26,647 nucleotides of DNA from an uncultured Collinsella sp. (GTDB lineage Bacteria; Actinomycetota; Coriobacteriia; Coriobacteriales; Coriobacteriaceae): the NCBI GenBank assembly GCA_900549135.1, contig URNI01000016.1, positions 1-26,647 of the forward strand. The letters run 5' to 3'. Shown one piece after another: positions 6,967-15,229 of the stretch. The notes beneath the pieces are model-generated. The model made no database searches. It was not told the origin of the DNA and was given only the letters and a program-made list of their open reading frames with translations. Each line of letters begins with the position of its first letter. Position 1 is the first letter of the stretch. The position numbers were made by a program, and so were the translations under genes.

Positions 6967-7611
6967 ATGGCTCGCAAAATTACCAAGCGTCAGCAGCAAA
7001 TTTACGACTTCATCAAGGAATATCAGCAGGAGAAGGGTTATCCGCCCAGCGTGCGCGAGATGGCTTCTGCCGTGGGCCTTTCCTCCCCCAGCACCGTGCA
7101 CGCCCATCTATCTGCCCTGGAGGCGCGCGGGCTACTCAAGCGAGATGCCACCAAACCGCGCGCCCTGGAACTCTTTAACGAGGACGGTTCCTCTGTCTCA
7201 ATTTCTAAATCTGACGAGCCCACCGCACCTCGCGGAACGGTCTCACTACCGCTCGTTGGTCGCGTCGCGGCTGGGATTCCCATTCTGGCCGAGCAAAATA
7301 TCGAAGACACTTTTACTATCCCGACCGAAATCGCCACCGATCAGGGTTCCTTTATTCTTGAGGTACATGGGAGCTCAATGATCAATGTCGGCATCTTCAA
7401 TGGCGATTACATCATCGTCCGTGAACAAAAGAGTGCCATGAACGGCGAAATTGTCGTGGCCATGATTGATGGTTCAGCGACCGTCAAGACGTTTTACAAG
7501 GAGCAGGGACGCGTACGCCTGCAGCCTGAGAATGACACCATGGAGCCTATCTATGCAACGAATCCCGTTATCCTGGGCAAAGTCGTCGGCTTGATGCGCC
7601 GGTTCTCGTAA
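6967..7611 (+). CDS. lexA: SOS repressor LexA
   Basis: Represses DNA-damage genes and cleaves itself when RecA filaments form. The 214-residue protein has a winged-helix DNA-binding domain (about 1-65). The Ala-Gly scissile bond is at 102-103 in VAAGIP, the catalytic Ser is S137 in GSSM and the Lys is K174 in SATVKTF. The Ser-Lys spacing of 37 equals that of E. coli LexA. The start at 6967 follows AGAGGA and gives the family N-terminus; the longer frame from 6862 would read through the LexA boxes. Its stop overlaps the next gene's ATG (TAATG). Confidence 0.96.
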   Translation: MARKITKRQQQIYDFIKEYQQEKGYPPSVREMASAVGLSSPSTVHAHLSALEARGLLKRDATKPRALELFNEDGSSVSISKSDEPTAPRGTVSLPLVGRVAAGIPILAEQNIEDTFTIPTEIATDQGSFILEVHGSSMINVGIFNGDYIIVREQKSAMNGEIVVAMIDGSATVKTFYKEQGRVRLQPENDTMEPIYATNPVILGKVVGLMRRFS

Positions 7612-8315
7612 TGCAAAAACGCATCACCATCTTTGATACCGTCCGCGGGTTTACGATGATTTCAATGGCAGGTTTTCACACTTGTTACGATCTCGCTTAC
7701 CTGTACGGTTGGGATATGCCCTGGTTTACCCAGACCGTCTTTCAAGACATCTGGCGTGCCAGCATCAGCTGGGTATTCCTGTTTATCGCGGGTTGGATGT
7801 GCACCCTTTCGCGCAACAATATCAAACGTGCCGCCAAATACGCCTTAGCAGCACTCGTCGTCTGGTTGGCAACAACACTTGTCTCAGTTGACGATTCTGT
7901 TAATTTTGGCATCATCTACTGCATGGCCGCATGTACCGGCATCGTGGCGTTGACCGATCCCGTCCTTAAGAAGATATCGGCGAGATGGGGCATGTCCCTA
8001 TGCCTTTTGTTGTTTGCCCTCACCTGGAGCATCCCCAAAACGATCTGCCCTGTCCCCTACCTAGCGTGGCTGGGATTTCCGAGCCCTGGGTTTGTCTCAG
8101 GTGATTACTACCCCATCATCCCGTTTTTCTTTATGTATCTTGCAGGATACTTCGCCGCACACATAGCGAAGGGAATCGATAAGACCGTCCCTAGCTGGGC
8201 CTACGCCAATTCCATCCCGGCGCTCGCCAGCCTTGGACGTCATGCACTCCCCTTTTATCTGCTGCATCAGCCCATCATTCTGGGCATTTTGGAGCTCTTC
8301 TACTCGGTGCGATAA
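7611..8315 (+). CDS. Multipass membrane protein, HGSNAT/DUF1624-like acyltransferase
   Basis: The 234-residue protein is mostly hydrophobic, with about seven membrane segments. It opens with RITIFDTVRGFTMISM and a nearby conserved His (GFHTCYDL), as in the DUF1624 / heparan-alpha-glucosaminide N-acetyltransferase catalytic family. Members move acyl groups across the membrane to sugars; the substrate here is unknown. Its ATG overlaps the lexA stop by one base, so translation is coupled to lexA and expression should rise in SOS. Its last 16 bases overlap the end of convergent hflX. Confidence 0.75.
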   Translation: MQKRITIFDTVRGFTMISMAGFHTCYDLAYLYGWDMPWFTQTVFQDIWRASISWVFLFIAGWMCTLSRNNIKRAAKYALAALVVWLATTLVSVDDSVNFGIIYCMAACTGIVALTDPVLKKISARWGMSLCLLLFALTWSIPKTICPVPYLAWLGFPSPGFVSGDYYPIIPFFFMYLAGYFAAHIAKGIDKTVPSWAYANSIPALASLGRHALPFYLLHQPIILGILELFYSVR

Positions 8316-9589
8316 CGCTCGAGCCGCGGCGCGATACGGGCCGGCAGCTTCGCCACAATACGAACGCCGTCCTCAAGATATTCCTCGTGCAAAAGGGTTC
8401 CCTGCTCATGCACCAGCGTGATGAGGGCGCCCTCGCGATACGGGATATCAGCAGAAAGCAACACATCGGTAGCAGCCGCCTCACGAGCAATACGGTCGAC
8501 GAGATCGTCGAGTCCCTCGCCCGTCTGGGCCGAGAACAGCACGGCCTCGGGATAGCGACGACGGAAACTCAATCGATCAACGCTATCGAGAAGATCGATT
8601 TTATTGAACACCGTAAGCGTCAAACGCTCGCCGGCACCGATCTCGTCAAGAACGCGATCAACTGCCTCGAGCTGGCGCTCGTAGTCCTCGTCAGAGGCAT
8701 CCACAACTTTAAGGATCAGATCGGCACCAAGAACCTCAGACAGCGTGGACTTAAAGGCATCAACGAGACCATGCGGTAGCTTTTGAATAAAGCCAACGGT
8801 ATCGGTAATCGTCATGCCGCGACCGCCGGGCAGGCGATACGAACGCGTCGTCGGGTCGAGCGTAGCAAACAGCTTGTCCTGCGAAAGTACCGTAGAGCCG
8901 GTCAGGCGATTGAGCAACGTCGATTTACCGGCATTGGTATAACCGGCTAACGCGACGCGAAACGCCGGTGACTCAATGCGGCTCTTGGACTGGACATCGC
9001 GACGCTGTTCAACCTGCTTGAGCTCACGACGAAGCGCGGCAATCTTATTGCGAATCAAGCGACGGTCAACCTCGAGCTGGCTTTCACCCTGGCCAAAGCG
9101 CGAACCGATGCCGCCGCGCGTCTGCTCCTTGGCAAGATGGCTCCACATGCCACGCAGACGAGGCAACAGATATTGAAGCTGCGCCAGCTGCACCTGTAGG
9201 CGTCCCTCACGCGTCTGAGCATGCAGGCCAAAGATATCCAAGATCAGTGCTGTACGATCGATAATCTTTACCGGCTCGCCCACGGCTTTCTCCAAATAGG
9301 ATTGCTGCGAGGGCGTCAGGTCGTCGTCAAAAATAACGACATCGGCATCCATGCGATGCACCAGGCCGCACAGCTCTTCAACCTTACCGGAACCGATAAA
9401 CGATTTTGGATACGGCTTAACCAGACGCTGTGACAAACGCGCCACGCACTGGGCGCCAGCCGTATGGGCCAGGCGCTCAAGCTCGTCAAGCGAACGATCG
9501 AGCGGCCATGCATTGTCGCGCCACTCAACACCAACTAATATGGCACGCTCGGGCTCGGGTGCCGTGGGAACAAGGGGGAAACGGGCCAT
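8300..9589 (-). CDS. hflX: Ribosome-associated GTPase HflX
   Basis: HflX splits or rescues ribosomes under stress. The 429-residue product has the N-terminal HflX domain with its glycine-rich RGGIGSRFGQGE segment (about 158-170). The G domain starts at G1 GYTNAGKS (216-223), followed by G3 DTVGF and G4 NKID. It is the last gene of the rny-to-hflX cluster: its start overlaps the miaA stop (TAATG). Pairing of miaA and hflX is widespread in bacteria. There is no room for a terminator, because its 3' end overlaps the convergent acyltransferase gene. Confidence 0.94.
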   Translation of the reverse strand: MARFPLVPTAPEPERAILVGVEWRDNAWPLDRSLDELERLAHTAGAQCVARLSQRLVKPYPKSFIGSGKVEELCGLVHRMDADVVIFDDDLTPSQQSYLEKAVGEPVKIIDRTALILDIFGLHAQTREGRLQVQLAQLQYLLPRLRGMWSHLAKEQTRGGIGSRFGQGESQLEVDRRLIRNKIAALRRELKQVEQRRDVQSKSRIESPAFRVALAGYTNAGKSTLLNRLTGSTVLSQDKLFATLDPTTRSYRLPGGRGMTITDTVGFIQKLPHGLVDAFKSTLSEVLGADLILKVVDASDEDYERQLEAVDRVLDEIGAGERLTLTVFNKIDLLDSVDRLSFRRRYPEAVLFSAQTGEGLDDLVDRIAREAAATDVLLSADIPYREGALITLVHEQGTLLHEEYLEDGVRIVAKLPARIAPRLERYRTE

Positions 9590-10527
9590 TAGGCAGCCTC
9601 AATACGATGCAGGATGTCCTCAACGACCTCATCGATCGTAAACTCGTCCATATCAAACCACACGATACGGTCATCGCGCTTAAACCACGAAAGCTGACGC
9701 TTGGCATAACGACGCGAACGCATCTTAATGAGCTCGCGAGCCTCATCCATGCTCATCACGCCATTAAAAGCATCGATAATCTCTTTATAGCCAATTGCCT
9801 GCATCGACGTCAGGGCATCTCCCAGCCCCTGGTCCATCAGACCGCGAACCTCATCGACAAGACCCTGTTCAAACATCAGATCGACACGTAGGTTAATGCG
9901 CTCGTAGAGAACCTCGCGATTACGCGTCAGACCAAACCATAGAGCATGATAATGCTCGCGCGGAACACTAAACTGACTTTTTTGCTGTGCATAGGAGATA
10001 CCATCATCGTGCATTTCGAGCGCACGAATCACGCGGCGAACATTATGGGGGTGGATGACCGCAGCGGACTCGGGGTCACGCTCGGCAAGCAGGGCATGCA
10101 GTTCTTCCTCACCAATACGCTCGGCAAGCTCCTGATAGCCCGCACGGCGATCGTCCTCAAGTTCGCCCGAGGGAAAGTCCATCTCATCGAGGGCGGCCTT
10201 GAGATACAGCCCCGTACCTCCGCAAAAAACCGGCAGGCAACCCGAACCAAGGAGACGTTCAACATGCGCGCGAGCGTCAGCCTGATAAAGCGCAGCAGAA
10301 TATGCCACACCCGGCTCCACAATGTCGACGAGACGCAGCGGCGCCGTACACTCATCGGGCGCCATCTTTGCGGTACCGATGTCCATGCCGCGATAGATTT
10401 GCATCGCATCGCACGACAGCACTTCGGACGAAAGACGAGCGGCCAAACGGTCGGCAACATCACTCTTACCAACCGCCGTCGGACCGACGATCGCAACGGC
10501 GGAAAGACCTGCCTCGGAAGAAACCAT
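9589..10527 (-). CDS. miaA: tRNA dimethylallyltransferase
   Basis: Adds a dimethylallyl group to N6 of A37 in tRNAs reading UNN codons, the first step before MiaB. The 312-residue product has the P-loop GPTAVGKS (15-22), the catalytic Asp in SCDAMQIYRGMDIGTAK (D40), and FCGGTGLYL (101-109). It overlaps miaB by one base at its start and hflX by one base at its end, so the three are translationally linked. Confidence 0.96.
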   Translation of the reverse strand: MVSSEAGLSAVAIVGPTAVGKSDVADRLAARLSSEVLSCDAMQIYRGMDIGTAKMAPDECTAPLRLVDIVEPGVAYSAALYQADARAHVERLLGSGCLPVFCGGTGLYLKAALDEMDFPSGELEDDRRAGYQELAERIGEEELHALLAERDPESAAVIHPHNVRRVIRALEMHDDGISYAQQKSQFSVPREHYHALWFGLTRNREVLYERINLRVDLMFEQGLVDEVRGLMDQGLGDALTSMQAIGYKEIIDAFNGVMSMDEARELIKMRSRRYAKRQLSWFKRDDRIVWFDMDEFTIDEVVEDILHRIEAA

Positions 10528-11903
10528 TAGCGCGGCTCGCCCACAACGGAACCGGACAAATACCAGGTCTTGGCAACATCAACGTCAACATCAACGATCT
10601 TGCCGACAAGCTGATCGATGCTGTAACCCTCGGGGATAGGCGCATGCACGGTCTGATTCTTGGGACTCTTGCCAAGCAGGACCGTGTCGTTCTTTTTACT
10701 CGTTCCCTCAATGAGCGCCGGCACCACAGTATGAAGCTCACCCTGGTTATACTCGTGTGCCGTGGTCTCGATAACCTTAACCAGGCGGTTGAAACGCTCG
10801 AGAATAACCTCATGCGGCGTAGGATCGTCAATCTCTGCGGCCGGGGTACCGGCGCGCTTGGAATAGATGAAGGTATAGGCCTGGGCATAGCGGACCGTCT
10901 CGGCAAGCGAGAGCGTCTGCTCAAAGTCTTCTTCAGTCTCGCCTGGGAAGCCAACGATAATGTCGGTCGAGAGCGCGATATCGGGCATACGGTTGCGAAT
11001 GCGATCGACCAGGCCCAAATAGTCCTCACGTGTATAACGGCGATTCATCTCTTTGAGGATCCGCGTCGAACCTGACTGGACGGCCAAGTGCAGCTGCGGC
11101 ATAACGGCAGGCGTCTCGGCCATGGCGTCGATGGTCTCGGGCAACAGGTCCTTGGGATGCGAAGACGTAAAGAAGATGCGCTCCACACCCGTATCGCCCA
11201 CGGCACGCAGCAGATCGGCAAAACGCGGCTTGCCAAACAGATCGCGACCATATGAGTTAACGTTTTGGCCCAGCAGCGTAATCTCACGCACGCCCTGGCG
11301 CACCAAACCGGTCACCTCGTCGACAATCTCCTCGAAGGGGCGGCTCTTTTCGCGACCGCGCACGTACGGCACGATGCAATAGGTGCAGAAATTATTGCAG
11401 CCCGTCATGATGGGCACCCAAGCGTGATACTGGGTCTCTCGATGCCACGGCATGCTCATGGCATCCGTATCCTCATGCTCATTGGTGCGGATATGACGCT
11501 TGCCGTCAAGGAACGCCTCGGCAATGAGCTCGGCCACATGTGCGATAGAATGCGTGCCAAAGATGACATTGACGTTATCGACGTTGGTGAGCAGTCCCTC
11601 GCCATCACGCTGCGCGATGCAGCCGCCCACGGCAACCACACGCTTGCCCGAAGGCGAAGGCGGCAGGCTTTTGCAGGAATTGCACTGACCGTACAGGCGA
11701 GTATCGGCGGCCTCGCGCACGCAGCATGTCATGAAGACAACGATATCGGCATGCTCAAGATCGAGCGCCATGAGGCAACCATACGAATCGAGCAGACCGC
11801 TCACGCGCTCAGAGTCGTGCTGATTCATCTGGCAGCCAAAGGTGCGGATAAAGTAGGTTTTACCGGCAAGAATATCGCGTACGGAACGCTGATCCATGTG
11901 CAT
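10527..11903 (-). CDS. miaB: tRNA-2-methylthio-N6-dimethylallyladenosine synthase
   Basis: A radical-SAM methylthiotransferase that converts i6A37 to ms2i6A37. The 458-residue product has the N-terminal cluster cysteines C24, C60 and C95 and the radical-SAM triad C169, C173, C176 (GCNNFCTYC). A TRAM-like RNA-binding domain lies at the C-terminus. The related RimO gene is elsewhere in the window (18531-19880). AGGA lies just before the ATG at 11903; a second ATG at 11897 is also possible. Its product works on the MiaA product encoded next door. Confidence 0.96.
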   Translation of the reverse strand: MHMDQRSVRDILAGKTYFIRTFGCQMNQHDSERVSGLLDSYGCLMALDLEHADIVVFMTCCVREAADTRLYGQCNSCKSLPPSPSGKRVVAVGGCIAQRDGEGLLTNVDNVNVIFGTHSIAHVAELIAEAFLDGKRHIRTNEHEDTDAMSMPWHRETQYHAWVPIMTGCNNFCTYCIVPYVRGREKSRPFEEIVDEVTGLVRQGVREITLLGQNVNSYGRDLFGKPRFADLLRAVGDTGVERIFFTSSHPKDLLPETIDAMAETPAVMPQLHLAVQSGSTRILKEMNRRYTREDYLGLVDRIRNRMPDIALSTDIIVGFPGETEEDFEQTLSLAETVRYAQAYTFIYSKRAGTPAAEIDDPTPHEVILERFNRLVKVIETTAHEYNQGELHTVVPALIEGTSKKNDTVLLGKSPKNQTVHAPIPEGYSIDQLVGKIVDVDVDVAKTWYLSGSVVGEPR

Positions 11904-11942
11904 AAGTCCTAACGTTGGGGAGCGAAACGAGGCTAGCAGAAG

Positions 11943-12260
11943 CTATGCCACAGGCTTAACATCATCCATGACGACGTTATCCATAGCAGCTCGATTGATC
12001 TGGTGAACGTAGATAGAAAGGCGGATGGCCGTGCGCGACTCCCCGTTAATGAGAATGTCGGAGAACACGGGCGCGCAGGAAATATCAAAACCGGTTGGGA
12101 TCAAAAAACCGCGCGCGATGGCAACGGCCTTAATGGCCTGGTTGACAGCACCGGCACCGACACACTGGATGTTGACGGGTACACCATCCTTGACCATGCC
12201 GGCGATGGCGCCGGCAACGGACGCGGGCGATGATTTGCTTGATACCTTCAGGCAATCCAT
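11943..12260 (-). CDS. spoVS: Stage V sporulation protein S
   Basis: A small Alba-like protein, needed for normal spore coat assembly in Bacillus. The 105-residue product begins MDCLKVSSKSSPASVAGAIAG and contains VNIQCVGAGAVNQAIKAVAIARG, both family signatures. It is about 20 residues longer than the Bacillus protein, mainly at the C-terminus. The start at 12260 has AGGAG seven bases upstream; the longer frame from 12335 crosses the intergenic hairpin and is rejected. SpoVS occurs in many non-sporulating bacteria, often near rny, and probably has a nucleic-acid role there; that role is inferred. Confidence 0.92.
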   Translation of the reverse strand: MDCLKVSSKSSPASVAGAIAGMVKDGVPVNIQCVGAGAVNQAIKAVAIARGFLIPTGFDISCAPVFSDILINGESRTAIRLSIYVHQINRAAMDNVVMDDVKPVA

Positions 12261-12310
12261 GAAGAAACTCCTGCGTTTAAAAGTACGTTTTAACTGCAAT
12301 AACTGTATCG

Positions 12311-12328
12311 TACCGAGAGGACTCGGTA
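12311..12328 (-). other. Short perfect hairpin between the ATPase gene and spoVS
   Basis: TACCGAG and CTCGGTA form a 7-bp stem around a four-base loop in the 74-base gap. No T-run follows, so it is more likely an RNA processing or stability element than a terminator. Confidence 0.4.
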
Positions 12329-12334
12329 AAGGCA

Positions 12335-13420
12335 CTATTCCTCTTTGGCAAGATCGAAGGCCACAGTGATTCGATCACGCGAAACACGAATCTTTGGGTC
12401 GCCGCAAAGGTTGAGATAGTACCTGGCGGCAAGGTCATTGAAGTCCCGCTCCACAGCACGCGAAAACTGTGCCATGTCATCCTTGGCAATACGTAGCCCG
12501 CGACGATCCTTCGCGAGATCGACAGGAGCCGGCGCATGCGAGGACGAATCACGCTCGCGCAGCAGACGCGCGGTCACACCGCGAACGGGCTTAATCTGTC
12601 CTGCCAAAATGCGATGTGCCGTGCGCTCGGACATCTCAAGACCCAAACCCGAACAGATACGGATAAAGTCCTCGGCATCAGAGGCAAGGCCTAAACGGTC
12701 GACAACCGGAAGCTCGCTCTCGTCGTCAATGAACAGGAGACGAGACGTATCGAGCCGACTTGTCGCCTGAGCATAAAGGGTCGCGGCAATCTCAGACGGA
12801 GAACCAAGATAGACATCACAACCACGCAGTTCCTCGAGCGCAAACTCACAGGCAGCGCGAATAATATTATGCGGGCCGCGAGCACAGACATAACGTCCGT
12901 CCTCATCCTTGACGGCCTGGGGCCAGCTGGACTGATCGGCACGCTCGCTGAGGCGGTCGGCTGCAACGCTCACCTTAAAGGCTGAACCAAGATCGACGCC
13001 GGACGTGACCACACGGGCCTCGTCGGTGTTCTGCTTGATCGAAAACAATGCCATGCCACGACCGTGAACGCCCCAACGGTCCATCTTCATGCTCTCAAGC
13101 TTGGAGGTAACGCGGGCATCGAAGATTCGCTCTTGCATATCCTGCGGAACGCCCGAACCGTTATCCAGAAAGACAAGCGTGCGAACGCCATCTTCCTTGG
13201 TCGTAGCGAGATAGACTTTGTCGGCGCCGGCATCGCGAGCATTACGGAGCATTTCGATGACGATATCCTCGACATGCTGAATGTCGTGCTTTGCCTGGCG
13301 CCGCTCGGCCTCCGAAACGCGGAGGCGGACATACCCCTCGCCAAGGTTCTCCTCGACGCGAAGGTTGCCCTCCCCCGACATCGACGCGATAAATGAGATG
13401 AGCTCGTTCGCGTCGCTCAT
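12335..13420 (-). CDS. Stand-alone GHKL-type ATP-binding protein of unknown role
   Basis: The 361-residue protein has a GHKL (Hsp90/MutL/histidine-kinase) ATP pocket. The N box is EDIVIEMLRNARDAGAD (51-67, with E56 and N60), the G1 box is DNGSGV (86-91) and a glycine-rich lid is GVHGRGMAL (117-125). There is no histidine-phosphoacceptor helix, no membrane segment and no MutL C-terminal motif that I recognise. The remaining 200 residues are charged and unfamiliar to me. It lies one base after the rny stop, without a clear ribosome site, so it is likely coupled to RNase Y translation. The location suggests an RNA- or nucleoid-related role, which is only inference. Confidence 0.75.
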   Translation of the reverse strand: MSDANELISFIASMSGEGNLRVEENLGEGYVRLRVSEAERRQAKHDIQHVEDIVIEMLRNARDAGADKVYLATTKEDGVRTLVFLDNGSGVPQDMQERIFDARVTSKLESMKMDRWGVHGRGMALFSIKQNTDEARVVTSGVDLGSAFKVSVAADRLSERADQSSWPQAVKDEDGRYVCARGPHNIIRAACEFALEELRGCDVYLGSPSEIAATLYAQATSRLDTSRLLFIDDESELPVVDRLGLASDAEDFIRICSGLGLEMSERTAHRILAGQIKPVRGVTARLLRERDSSSHAPAPVDLAKDRRGLRIAKDDMAQFSRAVERDFNDLAARYYLNLCGDPKIRVSRDRITVAFDLAKEE

Positions 13421-13421
13421 G

Positions 13422-14972
13422 TTATTTAGCGATATCGACAGCGCGGCTCTCGCGAATCACGACGACGCGCACCTGACCGGGATACTCCATCTCTTCCTCG
13501 ATCTGATGGGCGATATCGTGAGCCAGGACCGTGGACTGGGCATCGGAGATCTTGTCAGGCTGAACCATAACGTGGACCTCGCGACCAGCCTGCATGGCAT
13601 AGGTACGCTCGACGCCGTCATGGGAGTTGGCGATCTCCTCGAGCTTCTCAAGACGCTTGATGTAGTTCTCGGCAGACTCGCGACGGGCGCCGGGGCGAGA
13701 AGCAGAGACGGCATCGGCGGCCTGTACCAGGACATCGAGCACCGTGTTGGGGTCGACGTCGGCATGGTGAGCCTCGATAGCGTGGACGATAACGGGCTTC
13801 TCGCCATAACGGCGGGCAAGCTCGGCGCCGATGACGGCATGCGGGCCCTCGACGTCATGGTCGATTGCCTTGCCCAGGTCGTGCAGCAGGCCGGCGCGCT
13901 TGGCGGTCACAACGTCCAGGCCAAGCTCGGAAGCCATCACGCCGCACAGGTCAGAGACTTCGAGGGAGTGCTGAAGCACGTTCTGACCAAACGAGGTACG
14001 GTAGCGCAGGGCACCAAGGGTCTTGACGATCTCGGGATGCAGGTCGTGGATGCCGGTATCGAAGGCAGCCTGCTCGCCAGCCTCGCGCACGCGCTGCTGA
14101 ACCAGGTCGGCAGCCTTGTGATACATCTCCTCGATGCGGGCGGGGTGAATGCGGCCGTCGGCGATGAGGTTCTCGAGGGCAACACGGGCGGTCTCACGAC
14201 GGACCGGGTCGAAGCTCGAAAGAACGACAGTCTCGGGCGTGTCGTCGATCACGAGGTTGACGCCGGAAACCTGCTCGAAGGTCCGGATGTTGCGACCCTC
14301 GCGACCGATGATACGGCCCTTGAGGTCATCAGAGGGAATGTGCACGGAGGTAACGGTGACCTCGGCTGTGTGGTCGGCAGCGCAGCGCTGAATCGCCAGG
14401 GACAGAATCTCCTGGGCGGTCTTGTGGCACTCGGCGCGAACCTGCTGCTCGGACTCGCGAATGATCGTGGCAGCCTCGTGGGTGACCTCGCCGCGAACCT
14501 TATCGAGGAGCTCCTTGTGGGCGTCCTCGCGGGTCAGGTCGGCGATACGCTCGAGCTCAGAGGTCTGCTTGGCGCAGAGCTCCTCGAGCTCGCGGGAGCG
14601 CTTCTCGACCTGACCGGCCTGGCTGGACAGCTGGTGCTCACGCTTGTCGAGAGCGTCGTTTCGGCGATCAAGGGACTCCTCGCGCTGCATCACACGGTTC
14701 TCGAGCGTACGAATCTCGCTCTTACGCTGCTTATCCTCGGCCTCGGCGGCCTGCTTGTTCTTGATGATCTCCTCTTTAGCCTCGAGCAGAGCCTCTTTTT
14801 TGAGGGTCTCGGCCTGACGCTTAGCATCACCGATCAGGGACTCAGCCTGTGCGTGTGCCGACTGGATCTTTTCGTCGGCCTCGTGAAGACTACCCTGCTT
14901 GGCGGTGCGCATGTAGGCAATGGCGGCGATGGCACCCAAAACGATGCCAACGAGCGCTGCGATGATAGGCAT
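13422..14972 (-). CDS. rny: Ribonuclease Y, membrane-anchored endoribonuclease
   Basis: Starts decay of many mRNAs. The 516-residue protein has an N-terminal membrane helix (about 2-22), a long Glu/Lys/Gln/Ala coiled coil (about 30-195), a KH domain with GRIIGREGRNIR (about 219-230) and an HD domain with LLHDLGKAIDHD (H364-D365). The start is taken as the ATG at 14972 because AGGAG lies five bases upstream; the in-frame GTG at 14978 would touch the ribosome site. It heads the cluster with the GHKL ATPase, spoVS, miaB, miaA and hflX. Its promoter lies about 165 bases upstream, giving a long leader. Confidence 0.95.
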   Translation of the reverse strand: MPIIAALVGIVLGAIAAIAYMRTAKQGSLHEADEKIQSAHAQAESLIGDAKRQAETLKKEALLEAKEEIIKNKQAAEAEDKQRKSEIRTLENRVMQREESLDRRNDALDKREHQLSSQAGQVEKRSRELEELCAKQTSELERIADLTREDAHKELLDKVRGEVTHEAATIIRESEQQVRAECHKTAQEILSLAIQRCAADHTAEVTVTSVHIPSDDLKGRIIGREGRNIRTFEQVSGVNLVIDDTPETVVLSSFDPVRRETARVALENLIADGRIHPARIEEMYHKAADLVQQRVREAGEQAAFDTGIHDLHPEIVKTLGALRYRTSFGQNVLQHSLEVSDLCGVMASELGLDVVTAKRAGLLHDLGKAIDHDVEGPHAVIGAELARRYGEKPVIVHAIEAHHADVDPNTVLDVLVQAADAVSASRPGARRESAENYIKRLEKLEEIANSHDGVERTYAMQAGREVHVMVQPDKISDAQSTVLAHDIAHQIEEEMEYPGQVRVVVIRESRAVDIAK

Positions 14973-15094
14973 GCTCACTCCTTTTTATGGATTCGTTACA
15001 CAACAAAGCGAACCGTCCTTACGAACGGCTCGCGACATTTGAGTAATATGGGCGCAGCTTATGCGGGTCGGATACAGATAAACATATAAACAAA

Positions 15095-15109
15095 CTCATC
15101 ACAGATGAG
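15095..15109. promoter_or_regulatory. Inverted repeat in the rny leader
   Basis: CTCATC-ACA-GATGAG is a perfect 6-bp inverted repeat in the untranslated leader. Read on the minus strand it is followed by TTTGTTTAT. It could be a weak attenuator or protein site. A second imperfect hairpin (about 15007-15032, GCGA/TCGC and CCGT/ACGG) lies closer to the gene. Confidence 0.35.
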
Positions 15110-15138
15110 CACATATCACAAAGCAAATGACAGTGTTT

Positions 15139-15167
15139 ATCGTACGTTGAACCACAACAACTGTCAA
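15139..15167 (-). promoter_or_regulatory. Promoter of the rny operon
   Basis: On the minus strand, TTGACA (15162-15167) is separated by 17 bases from TACGAT (15139-15144), an excellent housekeeping-sigma promoter. Transcription should start near 15132. Confidence 0.75.
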
Positions 15168-15168
15168 A

Positions 15169-15215
15169 TAAATGGCCCCAGCACGGCGGCTAAAACGCGG
15201 TGAACGGCAGGGCCA
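15169..15215 (-). terminator. Terminator after recX
   Basis: TGGCCC (15173-15178) pairs with GGGCCA (15210-15215), with further partial pairing inside. On the minus strand it is followed by ATTTATTT. It starts 15 bases after the recX stop and abuts the rny promoter. Confidence 0.65.
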
Positions 15216-15229
15216 CAAAGCGCATACGC

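Noticed and set aside
12335..13420. GHKL protein as MutL or a sensor histidine kinase
   Set aside because: No dimerisation/His phosphoacceptor helix, membrane segment or MutL C-terminal motif is visible; only the ATP pocket is shared.
13281..15089. Open frame of 602 codons on the + strand
   Set aside because: Antisense shadow of rny, which has intact membrane, coiled-coil, KH and HD domains.
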